Made by a program: the position numbers and the translations under genes | Shown here: piece after piece, positions 44,732-53,210 of the stretch | Layout: each line of letters begins with the position of its first letter | How positions within the stretch are numbered: the first letter of the stretch is position 1 | The notes under the pieces: generated by a model | The model's input: the letters and a program-made list of their open reading frames with translations, nothing else | What the model was told of the DNA's origin: nothing | Databases searched by the model: none | NCBI GenBank assembly: GCA_009838845.1 | Contig: VXRD01000022.1 | Coordinates: forward strand, 32,964 to 96,963 | Direction of reading: 5' to 3' | Length of the DNA stretch: 64,000 nt | Source: Gemmatimonadota bacterium | GTDB lineage: Bacteria > Latescibacterota > UBA2968

Positions 44732-44759
44732 AAAACCCCGCACTTTTGTACGGGGTTTT
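44732..44759 (-). terminator. Terminator of the TPR gene
   Basis: AAAACCCCG pairs with CGGGGTTTT around a 10-nt loop; T-runs flank both sides, so it may work in either direction. It lies between the TPR gene at 44819 and malate dehydrogenase. Confidence 0.8.
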
Positions 44760-44818
44760 GATGGTTGAATTGTTGATCTAAATACCCACTGTGGTTAGAA
44801 CGAAACGCGATTGATCAT

Positions 44819-46000
44819 CTACTCCTGATTTTGAAGCGCCTCGTACATCTGAAATGCCTCAGTTGCTTTTTTCACACATTCTGCGGCAACTTCGCCTTCC
44901 GAGACTTCGGATTTGCGCGCATAAACGCGAGACAACGCAGCCCATGCTCTGGCATTATTCGCTTGCAGTTCGGTTACTTTTGAAAAAGCTTCAATAGCCC
45001 TGTCGTAAGCATCTACTTTGTCTGCGAGCAAGCCAAGCTGGTACCACGCATCGGCGTCAGTCGGATTTGCGTCAACGCTTTTTGCAAACAGATCGAGAGC
45101 CTTATCACCCTTGTCGAGTTGCTTATACGCAATAGCGAGATTGAACAGCGCGTCCATATTATCGGGTTGTATCTCAACTACTTTTTCGAGAATCGCAGCG
45201 GACTTTTCGTAGTTCTCTGCCTGCAAATAAATGGTTGCGGCAATATTTAAAATTTTTGGATCATCACCCGCAATAGCCAGCGCCTTCTCCGCTGATTCCG
45301 CCGCACCTTCTTTATCGCCCAGTCGATATTGGGCAATCGACATGTGCTGCAAAATATTGATTTCTTCGGGATCAATCGCATGGCCCTTTTTGAACATTTC
45401 AAGAGCTTCTTCAATCCGTTCGACATTCATAAGCGCGCCGCCCAAATTGAAAAAAGACTGCGCTTTTTTGGGATTGAGTTCAATCGCCTTTTGGTACATC
45501 TCAATACCCGCTTCTGAACTGCCCATATTGAGATGCGTAATAGCCAGCCCTTCATAAGCGTCGGCTTCATTGGGATTAATCGTAATGGCGAGATCGAATT
45601 GCTCAATGGCAAAATCGAACCTCTGGGCATTCATCCCCTTGACGGCCATGTTGTAATACCGCGTCCAGAGTTCTTTGCGATCGGCATCGACTTTCCTTTT
45701 CCACTTTCTGTCCGTTGCCAGATTATAGTGCTCATTCATCTCTTCAAAAAGCTCTTTCTGGCCGTAGAGCCAGCCCAAATAATACTGCACCTCGGAATCG
45801 TCGGGGCGTCCTTCCGCCGCGATTATATATTGTTCCATCGCCTTGTCGTATTGGCGCTGGTTGATATACAATTTGCCCGAGCGTTTGGCTACTGAAGCCT
45901 GTCCTTTGGTCACTTTTGCCTCTGCGGTCTGTACGAACAATGGTGTCGCAGCAAAGGCCAGTGCAAGGGCAACAATAAATCCGCGCTTAAAAAATGTCAT
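44819..46000 (-). CDS. Exported TPR protein
   Basis: This 393-residue protein has a signal peptide (FIVALALAFAATPLFVQTAEA) followed by about nine tetratricopeptide repeats over residues 45-390, for example AEGRPDDSEVQYYLGWLYGQ, ITINPNEADAYEGLAITHLN and QPDNMDALFNLAIAYKQ. It is likely a periplasmic scaffold. It has AAGGAAG before the ATG, its own promoter and a terminator, so it is probably monocistronic. Confidence 0.85.
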   Translation of the reverse strand: MTFFKRGFIVALALAFAATPLFVQTAEAKVTKGQASVAKRSGKLYINQRQYDKAMEQYIIAAEGRPDDSEVQYYLGWLYGQKELFEEMNEHYNLATDRKWKRKVDADRKELWTRYYNMAVKGMNAQRFDFAIEQFDLAITINPNEADAYEGLAITHLNMGSSEAGIEMYQKAIELNPKKAQSFFNLGGALMNVERIEEALEMFKKGHAIDPEEINILQHMSIAQYRLGDKEGAAESAEKALAIAGDDPKILNIAATIYLQAENYEKSAAILEKVVEIQPDNMDALFNLAIAYKQLDKGDKALDLFAKSVDANPTDADAWYQLGLLADKVDAYDRAIEAFSKVTELQANNARAWAALSRVYARKSEVSEGEVAAECVKKATEAFQMYEALQNQE

Positions 46001-46067
46001 GGGAATCTTCCTTTCTCAACGCAACCGGCGCGTTCCGGCAGCAGGTTAAATGACAATGCATACCGCC

Positions 46068-46096
46068 AATATATGCAGTGTGTAAAATCCTGTCAA
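46068..46096 (-). promoter_or_regulatory. Sigma-70-type promoter of the TPR gene
   Basis: Minus strand TTGACA (46091-46096), a 17-nt spacer and TATATT (46068-46073), about 68 nt upstream of the start codon. It lies just downstream of the tautomerase gene. Confidence 0.85.
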
Positions 46097-46136
46097 GTCT
46101 CTGCGCGAAGGCGCAAACTGCACGCCGCTATTACCC

Positions 46137-46322
46137 TTATTGTTCCGATAGAAGCGTGCCGCCTCGCGCCCAGTGATCGCGGGAAATATCTTCGATAACG
46201 ACCATCGTGCCATCGGCTTTGGCATCGCAAATATTGACCATCGCATCGGTAATAGCTCTGGCGAGTTCGCGTTTTTGCTCGTGCGTGCGGCCTTCGAGCA
46301 TTTTAACATTAATGAAAGGCAT
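46137..46322 (-). CDS. 4-Oxalocrotonate tautomerase family protein
   Basis: This 61-residue protein begins MPFINVKMLEGRT, giving the catalytic N-terminal Pro after Met removal. QKRELARAITDAMVNI and the conserved VVIEDISRDHWARGG complete the family pattern. Such enzymes tautomerise 2-hydroxymuconate or act on related keto-enols as hexamers. AAAAGGAGGT precedes the ATG. It follows the dockerin/propeller gene by 11 nt and is probably co-transcribed with it. Confidence 0.92.
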   Translation of the reverse strand: MPFINVKMLEGRTHEQKRELARAITDAMVNICDAKADGTMVVIEDISRDHWARGGTLLSEQ

Positions 46323-46333
46323 AGTACCTCCTT

Positions 46334-47665
46334 TTAAAAAATAATCAGTTCTGGACTCTGCAACCTGGGAACCGCGGGTTTGGACGCGCCAAAGGAAAAA
46401 GCAACCGGCAAGCTAAAGCCGCGGATAGTACCCAGGGTTCTATTATCTTCGAGATCGACAATATAGACCTGTAAATTGCCCGTTGAAGCCAAACTTTCAA
46501 GGCTTTCGACACCAGCGACATAGACCGTCTTACCGTCGGGTTTAAGGCCGATATTGCCCACGATTACACCGACAAAAATTTCGGCGGTTTGTCTCCATGT
46601 TTGTGTATCGATAACCACAATACCTCCCCAGAACGCGGGCACGGAATTGCCCAACGCATCAAAGCCCAAAAAAATTCGGTAGAGAGATACGACAAGGCGC
46701 GTGCCATCTGCGGAAAGCGCGATATCGCGAACTTCAATGTCCAGATCATTGGCCTGACCGAGTGTGAGGCTATCGGCAATCGCTTTGGTGCTGGTATTGA
46801 CTTTGAGCACGCGGCCTGCACGAGTGTTGTTGAGATAAAGGCTTTGTCCATCGGGCGAGACGGCCAATCGACTGACGGTTTGGCCCACAGAGATACTGTC
46901 GATCAGTGCTGGAATACCCGTATCAATAACAGACACGGCATTTGTAGCATTGCCGTGCCCAACATAGAGACGCGCCCCATCGGGCGAGATAGCAATGCCA
47001 CGGGGCGTGGGCGGAACATCGATGATGTCCAGGGGCTGACCTGCAAGTACATCAAAAACTTCGACTGTAGCCCCCTCTTCTTCGGTCACGTATGCAAACT
47101 GGTGATTGGGTGAAAGCGCAATGTGAAAACCGCCCCGACTCGTAAATCCTCCGCCAGGTGCGACTGGCATTTCGAGTGAGAGTTGAAAATCGGGGATCCC
47201 ATCTTCAGTAAATGCGTGGAAGGTATCTCTACCTGCCACATAAAGTCGCTTGTTGATATTAGAAAACGCGATACCCCGCGGAAAATCGGCGGAAAACGTT
47301 CGGCTGGAATCGAGCAAATTAGTCGAAGTATCGATAACCCGGATATTGGCACCTAGAACATCGCTAATATAAAGAAATCGAGGCTCGGGTCCTGCCGGTG
47401 GAGTCGTCGGACTTGAAGACCCGCCAAAAGCATTGACAAAAAGCAGAAAGTCCGAAAAGTCGATTGTGCCATTGCCGTCGAGGTCGAGTTTTTCATTGAA
47501 ATCATCCTGACCGGCAGACTTGCCAAAACCCTGAGCAAACGCCAGAAAATCAGTAAAATCAACGGTGCCATTGCCATCAAAATCAGCGGATTTTGTTTCC
47601 TGGGCATCGAGCAGTGGAGCTATCAAAATTAGTGTGAGAGACAATACAATCGCGGTATATTTCAT
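46334..47665 (-). CDS. Secreted dockerin-like/EF-hand and YVTN beta-propeller protein
   Basis: This 443-residue protein begins with signal peptide MKYTAIVLSLTLILIAPLLDA. Two dockerin-like calcium loops follow, DFDGNGTVDFTDFLAFAQGF and DLDGNGTIDFSDFLLFVNAF (about residues 27-80). A Thr/Pro linker leads to a seven-bladed YVTN-type propeller with SPDGARLYVGHG, SPDGQSLYLNN and KPDGKTVYVAGV. It is probably surface-attached or secreted. The frame extends to 47752, but ATG at 47665 has AAGGAA and starts the signal peptide. No cohesin partner is in the window. Confidence 0.85.
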   Translation of the reverse strand: MKYTAIVLSLTLILIAPLLDAQETKSADFDGNGTVDFTDFLAFAQGFGKSAGQDDFNEKLDLDGNGTIDFSDFLLFVNAFGGSSSPTTPPAGPEPRFLYISDVLGANIRVIDTSTNLLDSSRTFSADFPRGIAFSNINKRLYVAGRDTFHAFTEDGIPDFQLSLEMPVAPGGGFTSRGGFHIALSPNHQFAYVTEEEGATVEVFDVLAGQPLDIIDVPPTPRGIAISPDGARLYVGHGNATNAVSVIDTGIPALIDSISVGQTVSRLAVSPDGQSLYLNNTRAGRVLKVNTSTKAIADSLTLGQANDLDIEVRDIALSADGTRLVVSLYRIFLGFDALGNSVPAFWGGIVVIDTQTWRQTAEIFVGVIVGNIGLKPDGKTVYVAGVESLESLASTGNLQVYIVDLEDNRTLGTIRGFSLPVAFSFGASKPAVPRLQSPELIIF

Positions 47666-47690
47666 AATATTTCCTTTTTGAAGGGTACTT

Positions 47691-47719
47691 ATGATACATT
47701 TGACCGTTGAGGCTGTCAA
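47691..47719 (-). promoter_or_regulatory. Sigma-70-type promoter of the dockerin/propeller gene
   Basis: Minus strand TTGACA (47714-47719), a 17-nt spacer and TATCAT (47691-47696), 25 nt upstream of the start. Confidence 0.85.
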
Positions 47720-47790
47720 TCTGAATTGATTACATTTTGGGACGTTTCCCATTTGCTTATAGTTCCCGGTTCTAAATAAAAGGAGATATT

Positions 47791-48576
47791 GTGTTACCCG
47801 ATTATCCGACGATTTTCTGGATTCTGGCTGTCATCTCTGTAATTTTTGTCGGTATAGCCAAAGCCGGGTTTGGCGGAGGTGTTGGCATTTTGGCAACGCC
47901 ACTCATGGCACTTGTCATTCCAGTGGCAGACTCGGCAGCGATTTTGTTACCACTCTTAATGGTTTGCGATGTATTTGCCGTTGCACACTACCGCAAGCAT
48001 TTTCATCGGCGCAGTGTAAAATTGCTCTTGCCCGGTGCGGCAATCGGGATCGGTATAGGAGCATTATTCTTTGGATATTTCAGCGCGAATGAGCGCGTAT
48101 TGCAACTCGGTTTGGGGATTTTGAGTTTGTTTTTTGTGGTATTCCAGGCTTTGCGCGCAGTGATTACGGGCGCACTTACAAAGCGACACCCACACAGTGC
48201 AGAAGGCGTTTTCATGGGCGCAATAGCGGGCTTTACGTCAACCATCGCACATGCTGGCGGTCCCCCTACAACCATCTATTTGCTTCCCCAACAATTGCCC
48301 CGCAACCTCTTTGTGGGAACGACCGTAATTCTTTTTGCCGCGATCAATCAGATGAAATTAATTCCCTATTTGGGATTGGATATTTTGCGAGCCGAACATC
48401 TCGTCACAATCGCAATCCTATCCCCATTGGGCTACGCAGGCGTGAGGTTGGGCATTTTTTTTAATAAGCGTTTCACAGACCACTGGTTTAATATAGTCGT
48501 CTATTCAATTCTATTTATCGCAGGCGTACAGTTGATTTCGGGCAAAAACTTAATTCAATTGTTAGGCATTGTGTAA
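47791..48576 (+). CDS. TauE/SafE-family sulfite exporter
   Basis: This 261-residue protein has about eight membrane helices and the family motifs GIAKAGFGGGVGILATPLMAL and IAGFTSTIAHAGGPPTTIYLLPQ. TauE/SafE proteins export sulfite, sulfoacetate or related organosulfur anions. That would suit a genome using sulfated or sulfonated compounds. The start is GTG at 47791, with AAGGAG 7-8 nt upstream. It is divergent from the dockerin/propeller gene. Confidence 0.9.
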   Translation: MLPDYPTIFWILAVISVIFVGIAKAGFGGGVGILATPLMALVIPVADSAAILLPLLMVCDVFAVAHYRKHFHRRSVKLLLPGAAIGIGIGALFFGYFSANERVLQLGLGILSLFFVVFQALRAVITGALTKRHPHSAEGVFMGAIAGFTSTIAHAGGPPTTIYLLPQQLPRNLFVGTTVILFAAINQMKLIPYLGLDILRAEHLVTIAILSPLGYAGVRLGIFFNKRFTDHWFNIVVYSILFIAGVQLISGKNLIQLLGIV

Positions 48577-48655
48577 ACTGTAAAATTGTCCTATTTTTTA
48601 GAAAAAGGGCCGGGGACTGGTGTGATCCTTTCACGTCTCACTCTGGAGGTTGGCC

Positions 48656-49309
48656 ATGGCATCGCGCATCTGCTTTATACTGACCTGTATCATCGCTTTT
48701 TCCGGGTGTTATACGCAACTTCGGGCACCGCGCGTTCATCGTGAACAACGCGCTGAATCCCCTGTCAAGCCTTCCGAGAATTCTGTACAGCGATTTGAAT
48801 ATTACTACTACAATTATTGCAATCCATCTCCTCTGCCATTTTACGAATCATACCATCCATATCGCCCGTACCGTCCATATCGGCGATATCCGCGCTGGAA
48901 CCGGCACCGCCTCATCTGGAAATATTCGAGCTGGGCAAGCGTGTACGACCCGTGGTGGCGGGGGTGGTCGCCGAGGATTTTGGTGCCTCATATTGTATAT
49001 GCGCCAGCGCCAACAGTAAGACCTCAAATAGAACGCGAGCAAGTCAATCCGCGTCCCCGTATCAGATACACAGGCGTGCGTGGAGAACCCGCCTCGGCCA
49101 GCACAATTCGGTCGGGCAACACCACAACTGAAAGCACACCTACAGCACAGCGGGAGAACTCGCGCAGCACCAAAACGAAAAGCACACAGCAAACGGAGAA
49201 CTCGCGTAGTACCAAAACACAATCATCAGAAAAATCAAAAAAAGAAGAAAAGTCTGAAAAGCGCGAAGAGAAACGCTCAACGCAGCGCCGCAGAGGAGGG
49301 ATGAGATAA
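48656..49309 (+). CDS. Lipoprotein of low complexity (PYR-rich, Lys/Ser tail)
   Basis: This 217-residue protein has a lipoprotein signal, FILTCIIAFSGC, with lipidated Cys near residue 18. A Tyr/Pro/Arg-rich stretch follows (YHPYRPYRPYRRYPRW), then WWRGWSP, and a C-terminal Ser/Thr/Lys/Glu tail with two copies of ENSRSTKT. No family is recognised. GGAGG is 6 nt before the ATG at 48656. Its stop overlaps the start of the outer-membrane protein gene by one base (TAATG), so the two are likely made together and may form an outer-membrane pair. Confidence 0.75.
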   Translation: MASRICFILTCIIAFSGCYTQLRAPRVHREQRAESPVKPSENSVQRFEYYYYNYCNPSPLPFYESYHPYRPYRPYRRYPRWNRHRLIWKYSSWASVYDPWWRGWSPRILVPHIVYAPAPTVRPQIEREQVNPRPRIRYTGVRGEPASASTIRSGNTTTESTPTAQRENSRSTKTKSTQQTENSRSTKTQSSEKSKKEEKSEKREEKRSTQRRRGGMR

Positions 49310-50583
49310 TGACCAAACATCTCTGTATCCCGACATTTGTGATTTGCGTCTTCGCGGTATCTATCCCTGCACAAGAAGTCGCTCTCGATAGCTTTTCTGG
49401 CATTGGTGCCCGAGCCATGGGCATGGGCGGTGCTTATATTTCCGTATCCGATGATTTTTCTGGCCTGTTCTGGAACCCCGCGGGATTGGCGCGGATCGAG
49501 CGCGGAACCGTAAATTGGGGCGTTTCGCACGACCGATTTCGCAACATATCGCAATTTTTTGACCGTTCTTCAACCCTCGAATTGCGCAGTACGCGCATTG
49601 CATCCCTGGGTTTTGTCTATCCCGTTCCCGTGTATCGCGGGAGTCTGGTCTTTGCCGGAGGCTTTGGGCGCAATCAAAATTTTGATGGAGGATTACAGAT
49701 TGATGCGTATGATACCATCGCCAATTTTGATAAAGCGGGAATTTCAGAAGACAAAGGCGCTCTCGGCGCGTGGACATTTGGGGCTGCAATAGATCTGATG
49801 CCGCGTTTGTCGGCGGGAATCTCGCTGTTTCGTTGGGGGGGAACCAATCGCTTTTTACAGGAATTGACCCTTGAAGATGTGCAACGGGTACACGCCGACA
49901 CCATCCGCATCTTCCAGCGTTTTGAATCTGAGGAACGCTATTCTGCCTGGGGCATCCAGGGCGGCATTCGGTATTGGCATCCCACGGGATTTCAATTTGG
50001 CATTGTGGCAACAGCGGCCACGCCATTGCGCGTATCGGCTGAGCTGGCGGATGAATTTGAAGACGAGTTTGAAGACCGCACAGATACCTATCCACGCGAA
50101 TCTTTTTCGGACGCATATGAAATTCGTCAACCCCTGACTTTTGGGATGGGAATTGGATGGTCGTCGGGAGGATTGACGGTGAGCGGCGACGTACATTACG
50201 GCGATTTGCAAGAAATAACTTACGAGATTTTGCCACTCAATATTGCACCCAATGTCGATGATTTCCGGCGGCAATATCGCAGTGCGGCGCGGCTGCATTT
50301 GGGATGTGAATATGTCATTTCGCATTGGGGCATCGCGTTCAGAGGTGGTTACTACCGCGACCCGGTTCGCTATGTGGGGGGCGGCAGTGTCCCAGAAATA
50401 CAAATTGAGACAGACCGCGATGCATGGACACTCGGTTTTGGCACCGAATTGGAAAAGGCTGTAACCCTGGATTTTGCCGCAGTGATTGGTGGCTACAAAG
50501 CCATTGAAGGTAATCGCGCAGATCGCGTACGTGCAGTGCGGGTACTCGCCTCCGCGCGTTTTTATTTTTTTACAGGACTTTAG
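49309..50583 (+). CDS. Outer-membrane beta-barrel protein (OMPP1/FadL- or PorV-like)
   Basis: This 424-residue protein has a signal peptide (CIPTFVICVFAVSIPA) and the diagnostic SGIGARAMGMGGAYISVSDDFSGLFWNPAGLARI block of FadL/TodX/PorV-type barrels. The rest alternates hydrophobic and polar residues, as expected for a barrel. It ends in an aromatic strand (VRVLASARFYFFTGL). It may import hydrophobic compounds or act as an outer-membrane assembly protein. It is coupled with the upstream lipoprotein gene. Confidence 0.85.
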   Translation: MTKHLCIPTFVICVFAVSIPAQEVALDSFSGIGARAMGMGGAYISVSDDFSGLFWNPAGLARIERGTVNWGVSHDRFRNISQFFDRSSTLELRSTRIASLGFVYPVPVYRGSLVFAGGFGRNQNFDGGLQIDAYDTIANFDKAGISEDKGALGAWTFGAAIDLMPRLSAGISLFRWGGTNRFLQELTLEDVQRVHADTIRIFQRFESEERYSAWGIQGGIRYWHPTGFQFGIVATAATPLRVSAELADEFEDEFEDRTDTYPRESFSDAYEIRQPLTFGMGIGWSSGGLTVSGDVHYGDLQEITYEILPLNIAPNVDDFRRQYRSAARLHLGCEYVISHWGIAFRGGYYRDPVRYVGGGSVPEIQIETDRDAWTLGFGTELEKAVTLDFAAVIGGYKAIEGNRADRVRAVRVLASARFYFFTGL

Positions 50584-50602
50584 AAAGCACAAAGGAGTTA
50601 GC

Positions 50603-51367
50603 ATGGATCAGTATATTTCTGAAACACAGTGGGCAACATTTGAAGCGCAAGGGTATCTTCATTTGGGCAAAGTAATGGACGATGGGGAACTGGAGGCATT
50701 ACAGCAGCGAATTGATGAGATCATGCTCGGCACGGCGTCCATCGACTACGATCATGTAATGATGCAACTGGATTCTGACCCCGAGAACAATGGAAAACCC
50801 GGCCCGCAGAGCAAAGGACATAAATACGCGACACTCGGATATCGCAAAATTCAAAATTTGGAATTGGATCCCCTCTTTCTCTCATTTTTACAAAAACCAC
50901 AGTTTCGAGAAATCTGCGAACACATCTATGGCAAAAATACGCCCGTAGATTGTTTTAGGGCGATGTTTATGAACAAACCCGCACACGACGGCACCCCGCT
51001 GGTATGGCATCAGGACCGCTGGACCGATCTAACCCTCGATCCCCAAATCACGATATGGACGGCTCTGGATCCCACATCAGTTGAAAACGGCTGTGTGAAA
51101 ATTATTCCGAAATCGCATCACAGGCTGATAAATCCCGAGCAAGGCTCCGGATTTTTGACCGAAGAACACATCGAGACCATTGTATCCCAATACGAGCCAA
51201 TAGATTTAATATTAGAAGCCGGCGACTCTGTTCTGCTCCACAACTGGATGCTGCACAGTTCGGGCGTAAACACCACAGATATTGCGCGCCGCGCATTCAG
51301 CGTGTGTTATATGCACGGTGACACGCGCTCATTGCGCGGCAGCACCTTCACCCGTGTCTTTGAATAG
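50603..51367 (+). CDS. Phytanoyl-CoA dioxygenase (PhyH) family oxygenase
   Basis: This 254-residue Fe(II)/2-oxoglutarate oxygenase has the HxD in VWHQDRWTD, the distal His in LLHNWMLHSSGVN and Arg in ARRAFSVCYMHG. WATFEAQGYLHLGKVMDD is the usual N-terminus. ATG at 50603 follows AAGGAG; the frame extends upstream to 50486 inside the previous gene. The stop codon TAG at 51365-51367 is formed by the first iteron of element B. Confidence 0.9.
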   Translation: MDQYISETQWATFEAQGYLHLGKVMDDGELEALQQRIDEIMLGTASIDYDHVMMQLDSDPENNGKPGPQSKGHKYATLGYRKIQNLELDPLFLSFLQKPQFREICEHIYGKNTPVDCFRAMFMNKPAHDGTPLVWHQDRWTDLTLDPQITIWTALDPTSVENGCVKIIPKSHHRLINPEQGSGFLTEEHIETIVSQYEPIDLILEAGDSVLLHNWMLHSSGVNTTDIARRAFSVCYMHGDTRSLRGSTFTRVFE

Positions 51368-51464
51368 ACGAATAGACGAATAGACGAATAGACGAACCCC
51401 ACCCTGCCACCCAAAGTTGCACCAAACTCCGTCGTTAATTCGCCGATTCGTTGATTCGTTGATT
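51363..51464 (+). repeat. Iteron element B (GACGAATA type)
   Basis: Four GAATAGAC/GACGAATA iterons (51363-51396) precede a CCCCACCCTGCCACCCAAA core. They are followed by complementary iterons CGATTCGTTGATTCGTTGAT. The element overlaps the PhyH stop codon and ends 3 nt before the PabB start. It is the counterpart of element A, with the same orientation relative to the upstream gene. Confidence 0.85.
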
Positions 51465-51467
51465 TAT

Positions 51468-53201
51468 ATGTCAGAACCCATCGTTTTATTTGAATCGCAT
51501 CGCAAAGGTGCGAGTTATCGTTTTTGCGACCTGTGCGATACCATTTGCGTTTCGCATCCCAAAGATGTTGCTCCCGCACTCGAACGCATTGAACAGGCTG
51601 TCCATTCGGGATTACACGCAGCGGGATTTTTGTCTTATGAAGCCGCATCGGGTCTGGATCCCGTTTTAAAAACGCACGTACCGGGAGATTTTCCACTCAT
51701 GTGGTTCGGCCTGTTTCGGCATCGAGAACATATCCCTGTCGGAACACCGAATCATAGAAACTACGATCTGGACTCATGGCGCCCCTCTGTTTCGCGCGCT
51801 GCTTACGATACCGCCCTGAATCGCATTCGAGACCTCATCATTGCCGGCGATACCTATCAGGTTAATTATTCCTTCCGAATGCGGGCAAATTTTTCGGGCA
51901 ATAGCCTGAGTTTTTATCGCGATCTATGTCGGGCGCAGCGCACGGATTATGCGGCGTATCTGGATATCGGGCGATTTCAAATCCTATCGGCTTCGCCCGA
52001 ATTGTTTTTTTCGTTAAAAAATAACACGTTAATCGCGCGTCCGATGAAAGGCACTGCACCTCGGGGACGATGGTGGGAAGAAGATGAAGCGCGTACAAAA
52101 CAGCTTCAAAAATCCGAGAAAGACCGCGCGGAAAATGTGATGATCGTCGATTTGATGCGCAGCGATTTGGGGCGCGTTTCAAGTGGTGTGAAAGTGCCAT
52201 CACTATGGCAGGTCGAACGTTATGAAACCGTATTGCAGATGACCTCAACCGTGACATCGCGCATGCGTTGTGGCGTGGGGTTGCGCGAACTGGTGACAGC
52301 GCTCTTTCCGTGCGGCTCCGTAACCGGTGCGCCCAAAGTGCGTACCATGGAAATTATCAAAGAAGTAGAGCGAACTGCGCGGGGAATTTATACTGGAAGC
52401 ATTGGCTACCTGTCGCCGGGAGGGGACATAGCCTTTAATGTGGCGATTCGCACAGTCTGTATTGACCGCAAAACGGGTATTGCAGAATTTGGTGTGGGCA
52501 GTGGCATAACCTGTGATTCCTCAAATGATGGCGAGTATGAAGAGTGTTTGACCAAAGCGCGCATGCTCGCAGAACGACAACCTGTTTTTGACCTGTTTGA
52601 AACCCTGCGATACGATGGCAAAAACGGGTTCTTTTTGTTAAATCGTCACATAGATCGGATAGAAGCGTCCTCGCGGTATTTTGGATTTGCTTTTGATCGG
52701 TTAAACGTCCTATCTGAGCTCGAAAAGGCAGTATCGGGTCTGGATACACCACAACGGGTGCGCCTTGTCCTATCGCGCAGGGGCTGTGTACAGGTCGAAA
52801 CCGCACCACTTAAAAATGCATCGCAAGATCGCGTACTTTCCGCCCGTATCTCACCACTACCGGTTGACAGCCGCGATCCCCTATTATTTCACAAAACAAC
52901 GCGCCGCGAACCCTATACCTCTCGATTGAACATGTATCCCCTATGTGAAGAAATCATTCTCATCAACGAACGCGGCGAAGCTACAGAATGCAGCATTGGC
53001 AATCTCGTCGCCAAATGGGACGACCTGTATGTAACACCTCCCATTTCCTGTGGCCTGTTGGGCGGTACCTTTCGCGCCGAATTATTATCGCGAGGCAAAG
53101 TTACGGAGCAAGTGTTAAAAATAGATGACCTGAAACGCGCGGAGGTACTCTACATGATCAATTCTGTGCGAAAATGGACAAGGCTTAAACTTATTGAATA
53201 G
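51468..53201 (+). CDS. pabB: Aminodeoxychorismate synthase PabB fused to PabC-like lyase
   Basis: This 577-residue protein joins an N-terminal chorismate-binding PabB domain (about 1-360) to a C-terminal class-IV aminotransferase/aminodeoxychorismate lyase domain (about 370-577). PabB motifs are RPMKGTAPRG with the catalytic Lys, ENVMIVDLMRSDLGRV and FPCGSVTGAPKVRTMEII. The lyase part has FETLRYDGKNGFFLLNRH, FHKTTRREPY with the PLP Lys, and NERGEATECSIGNL. Together they make 4-aminobenzoate for folate. No PabA/TrpG glutaminase is nearby. No ribosome-binding site precedes the ATG because element B abuts it. Confidence 0.92.
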   Translation: MSEPIVLFESHRKGASYRFCDLCDTICVSHPKDVAPALERIEQAVHSGLHAAGFLSYEAASGLDPVLKTHVPGDFPLMWFGLFRHREHIPVGTPNHRNYDLDSWRPSVSRAAYDTALNRIRDLIIAGDTYQVNYSFRMRANFSGNSLSFYRDLCRAQRTDYAAYLDIGRFQILSASPELFFSLKNNTLIARPMKGTAPRGRWWEEDEARTKQLQKSEKDRAENVMIVDLMRSDLGRVSSGVKVPSLWQVERYETVLQMTSTVTSRMRCGVGLRELVTALFPCGSVTGAPKVRTMEIIKEVERTARGIYTGSIGYLSPGGDIAFNVAIRTVCIDRKTGIAEFGVGSGITCDSSNDGEYEECLTKARMLAERQPVFDLFETLRYDGKNGFFLLNRHIDRIEASSRYFGFAFDRLNVLSELEKAVSGLDTPQRVRLVLSRRGCVQVETAPLKNASQDRVLSARISPLPVDSRDPLLFHKTTRREPYTSRLNMYPLCEEIILINERGEATECSIGNLVAKWDDLYVTPPISCGLLGGTFRAELLSRGKVTEQVLKIDDLKRAEVLYMINSVRKWTRLKLIE

Positions 53202-53210
53202 GAGATATTT

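Noticed and set aside
14711-51367. Recent PhyH gene duplication
   Set aside because: The three PhyH proteins share only fold motifs and differ in length and most residues, so they are not recent copies.
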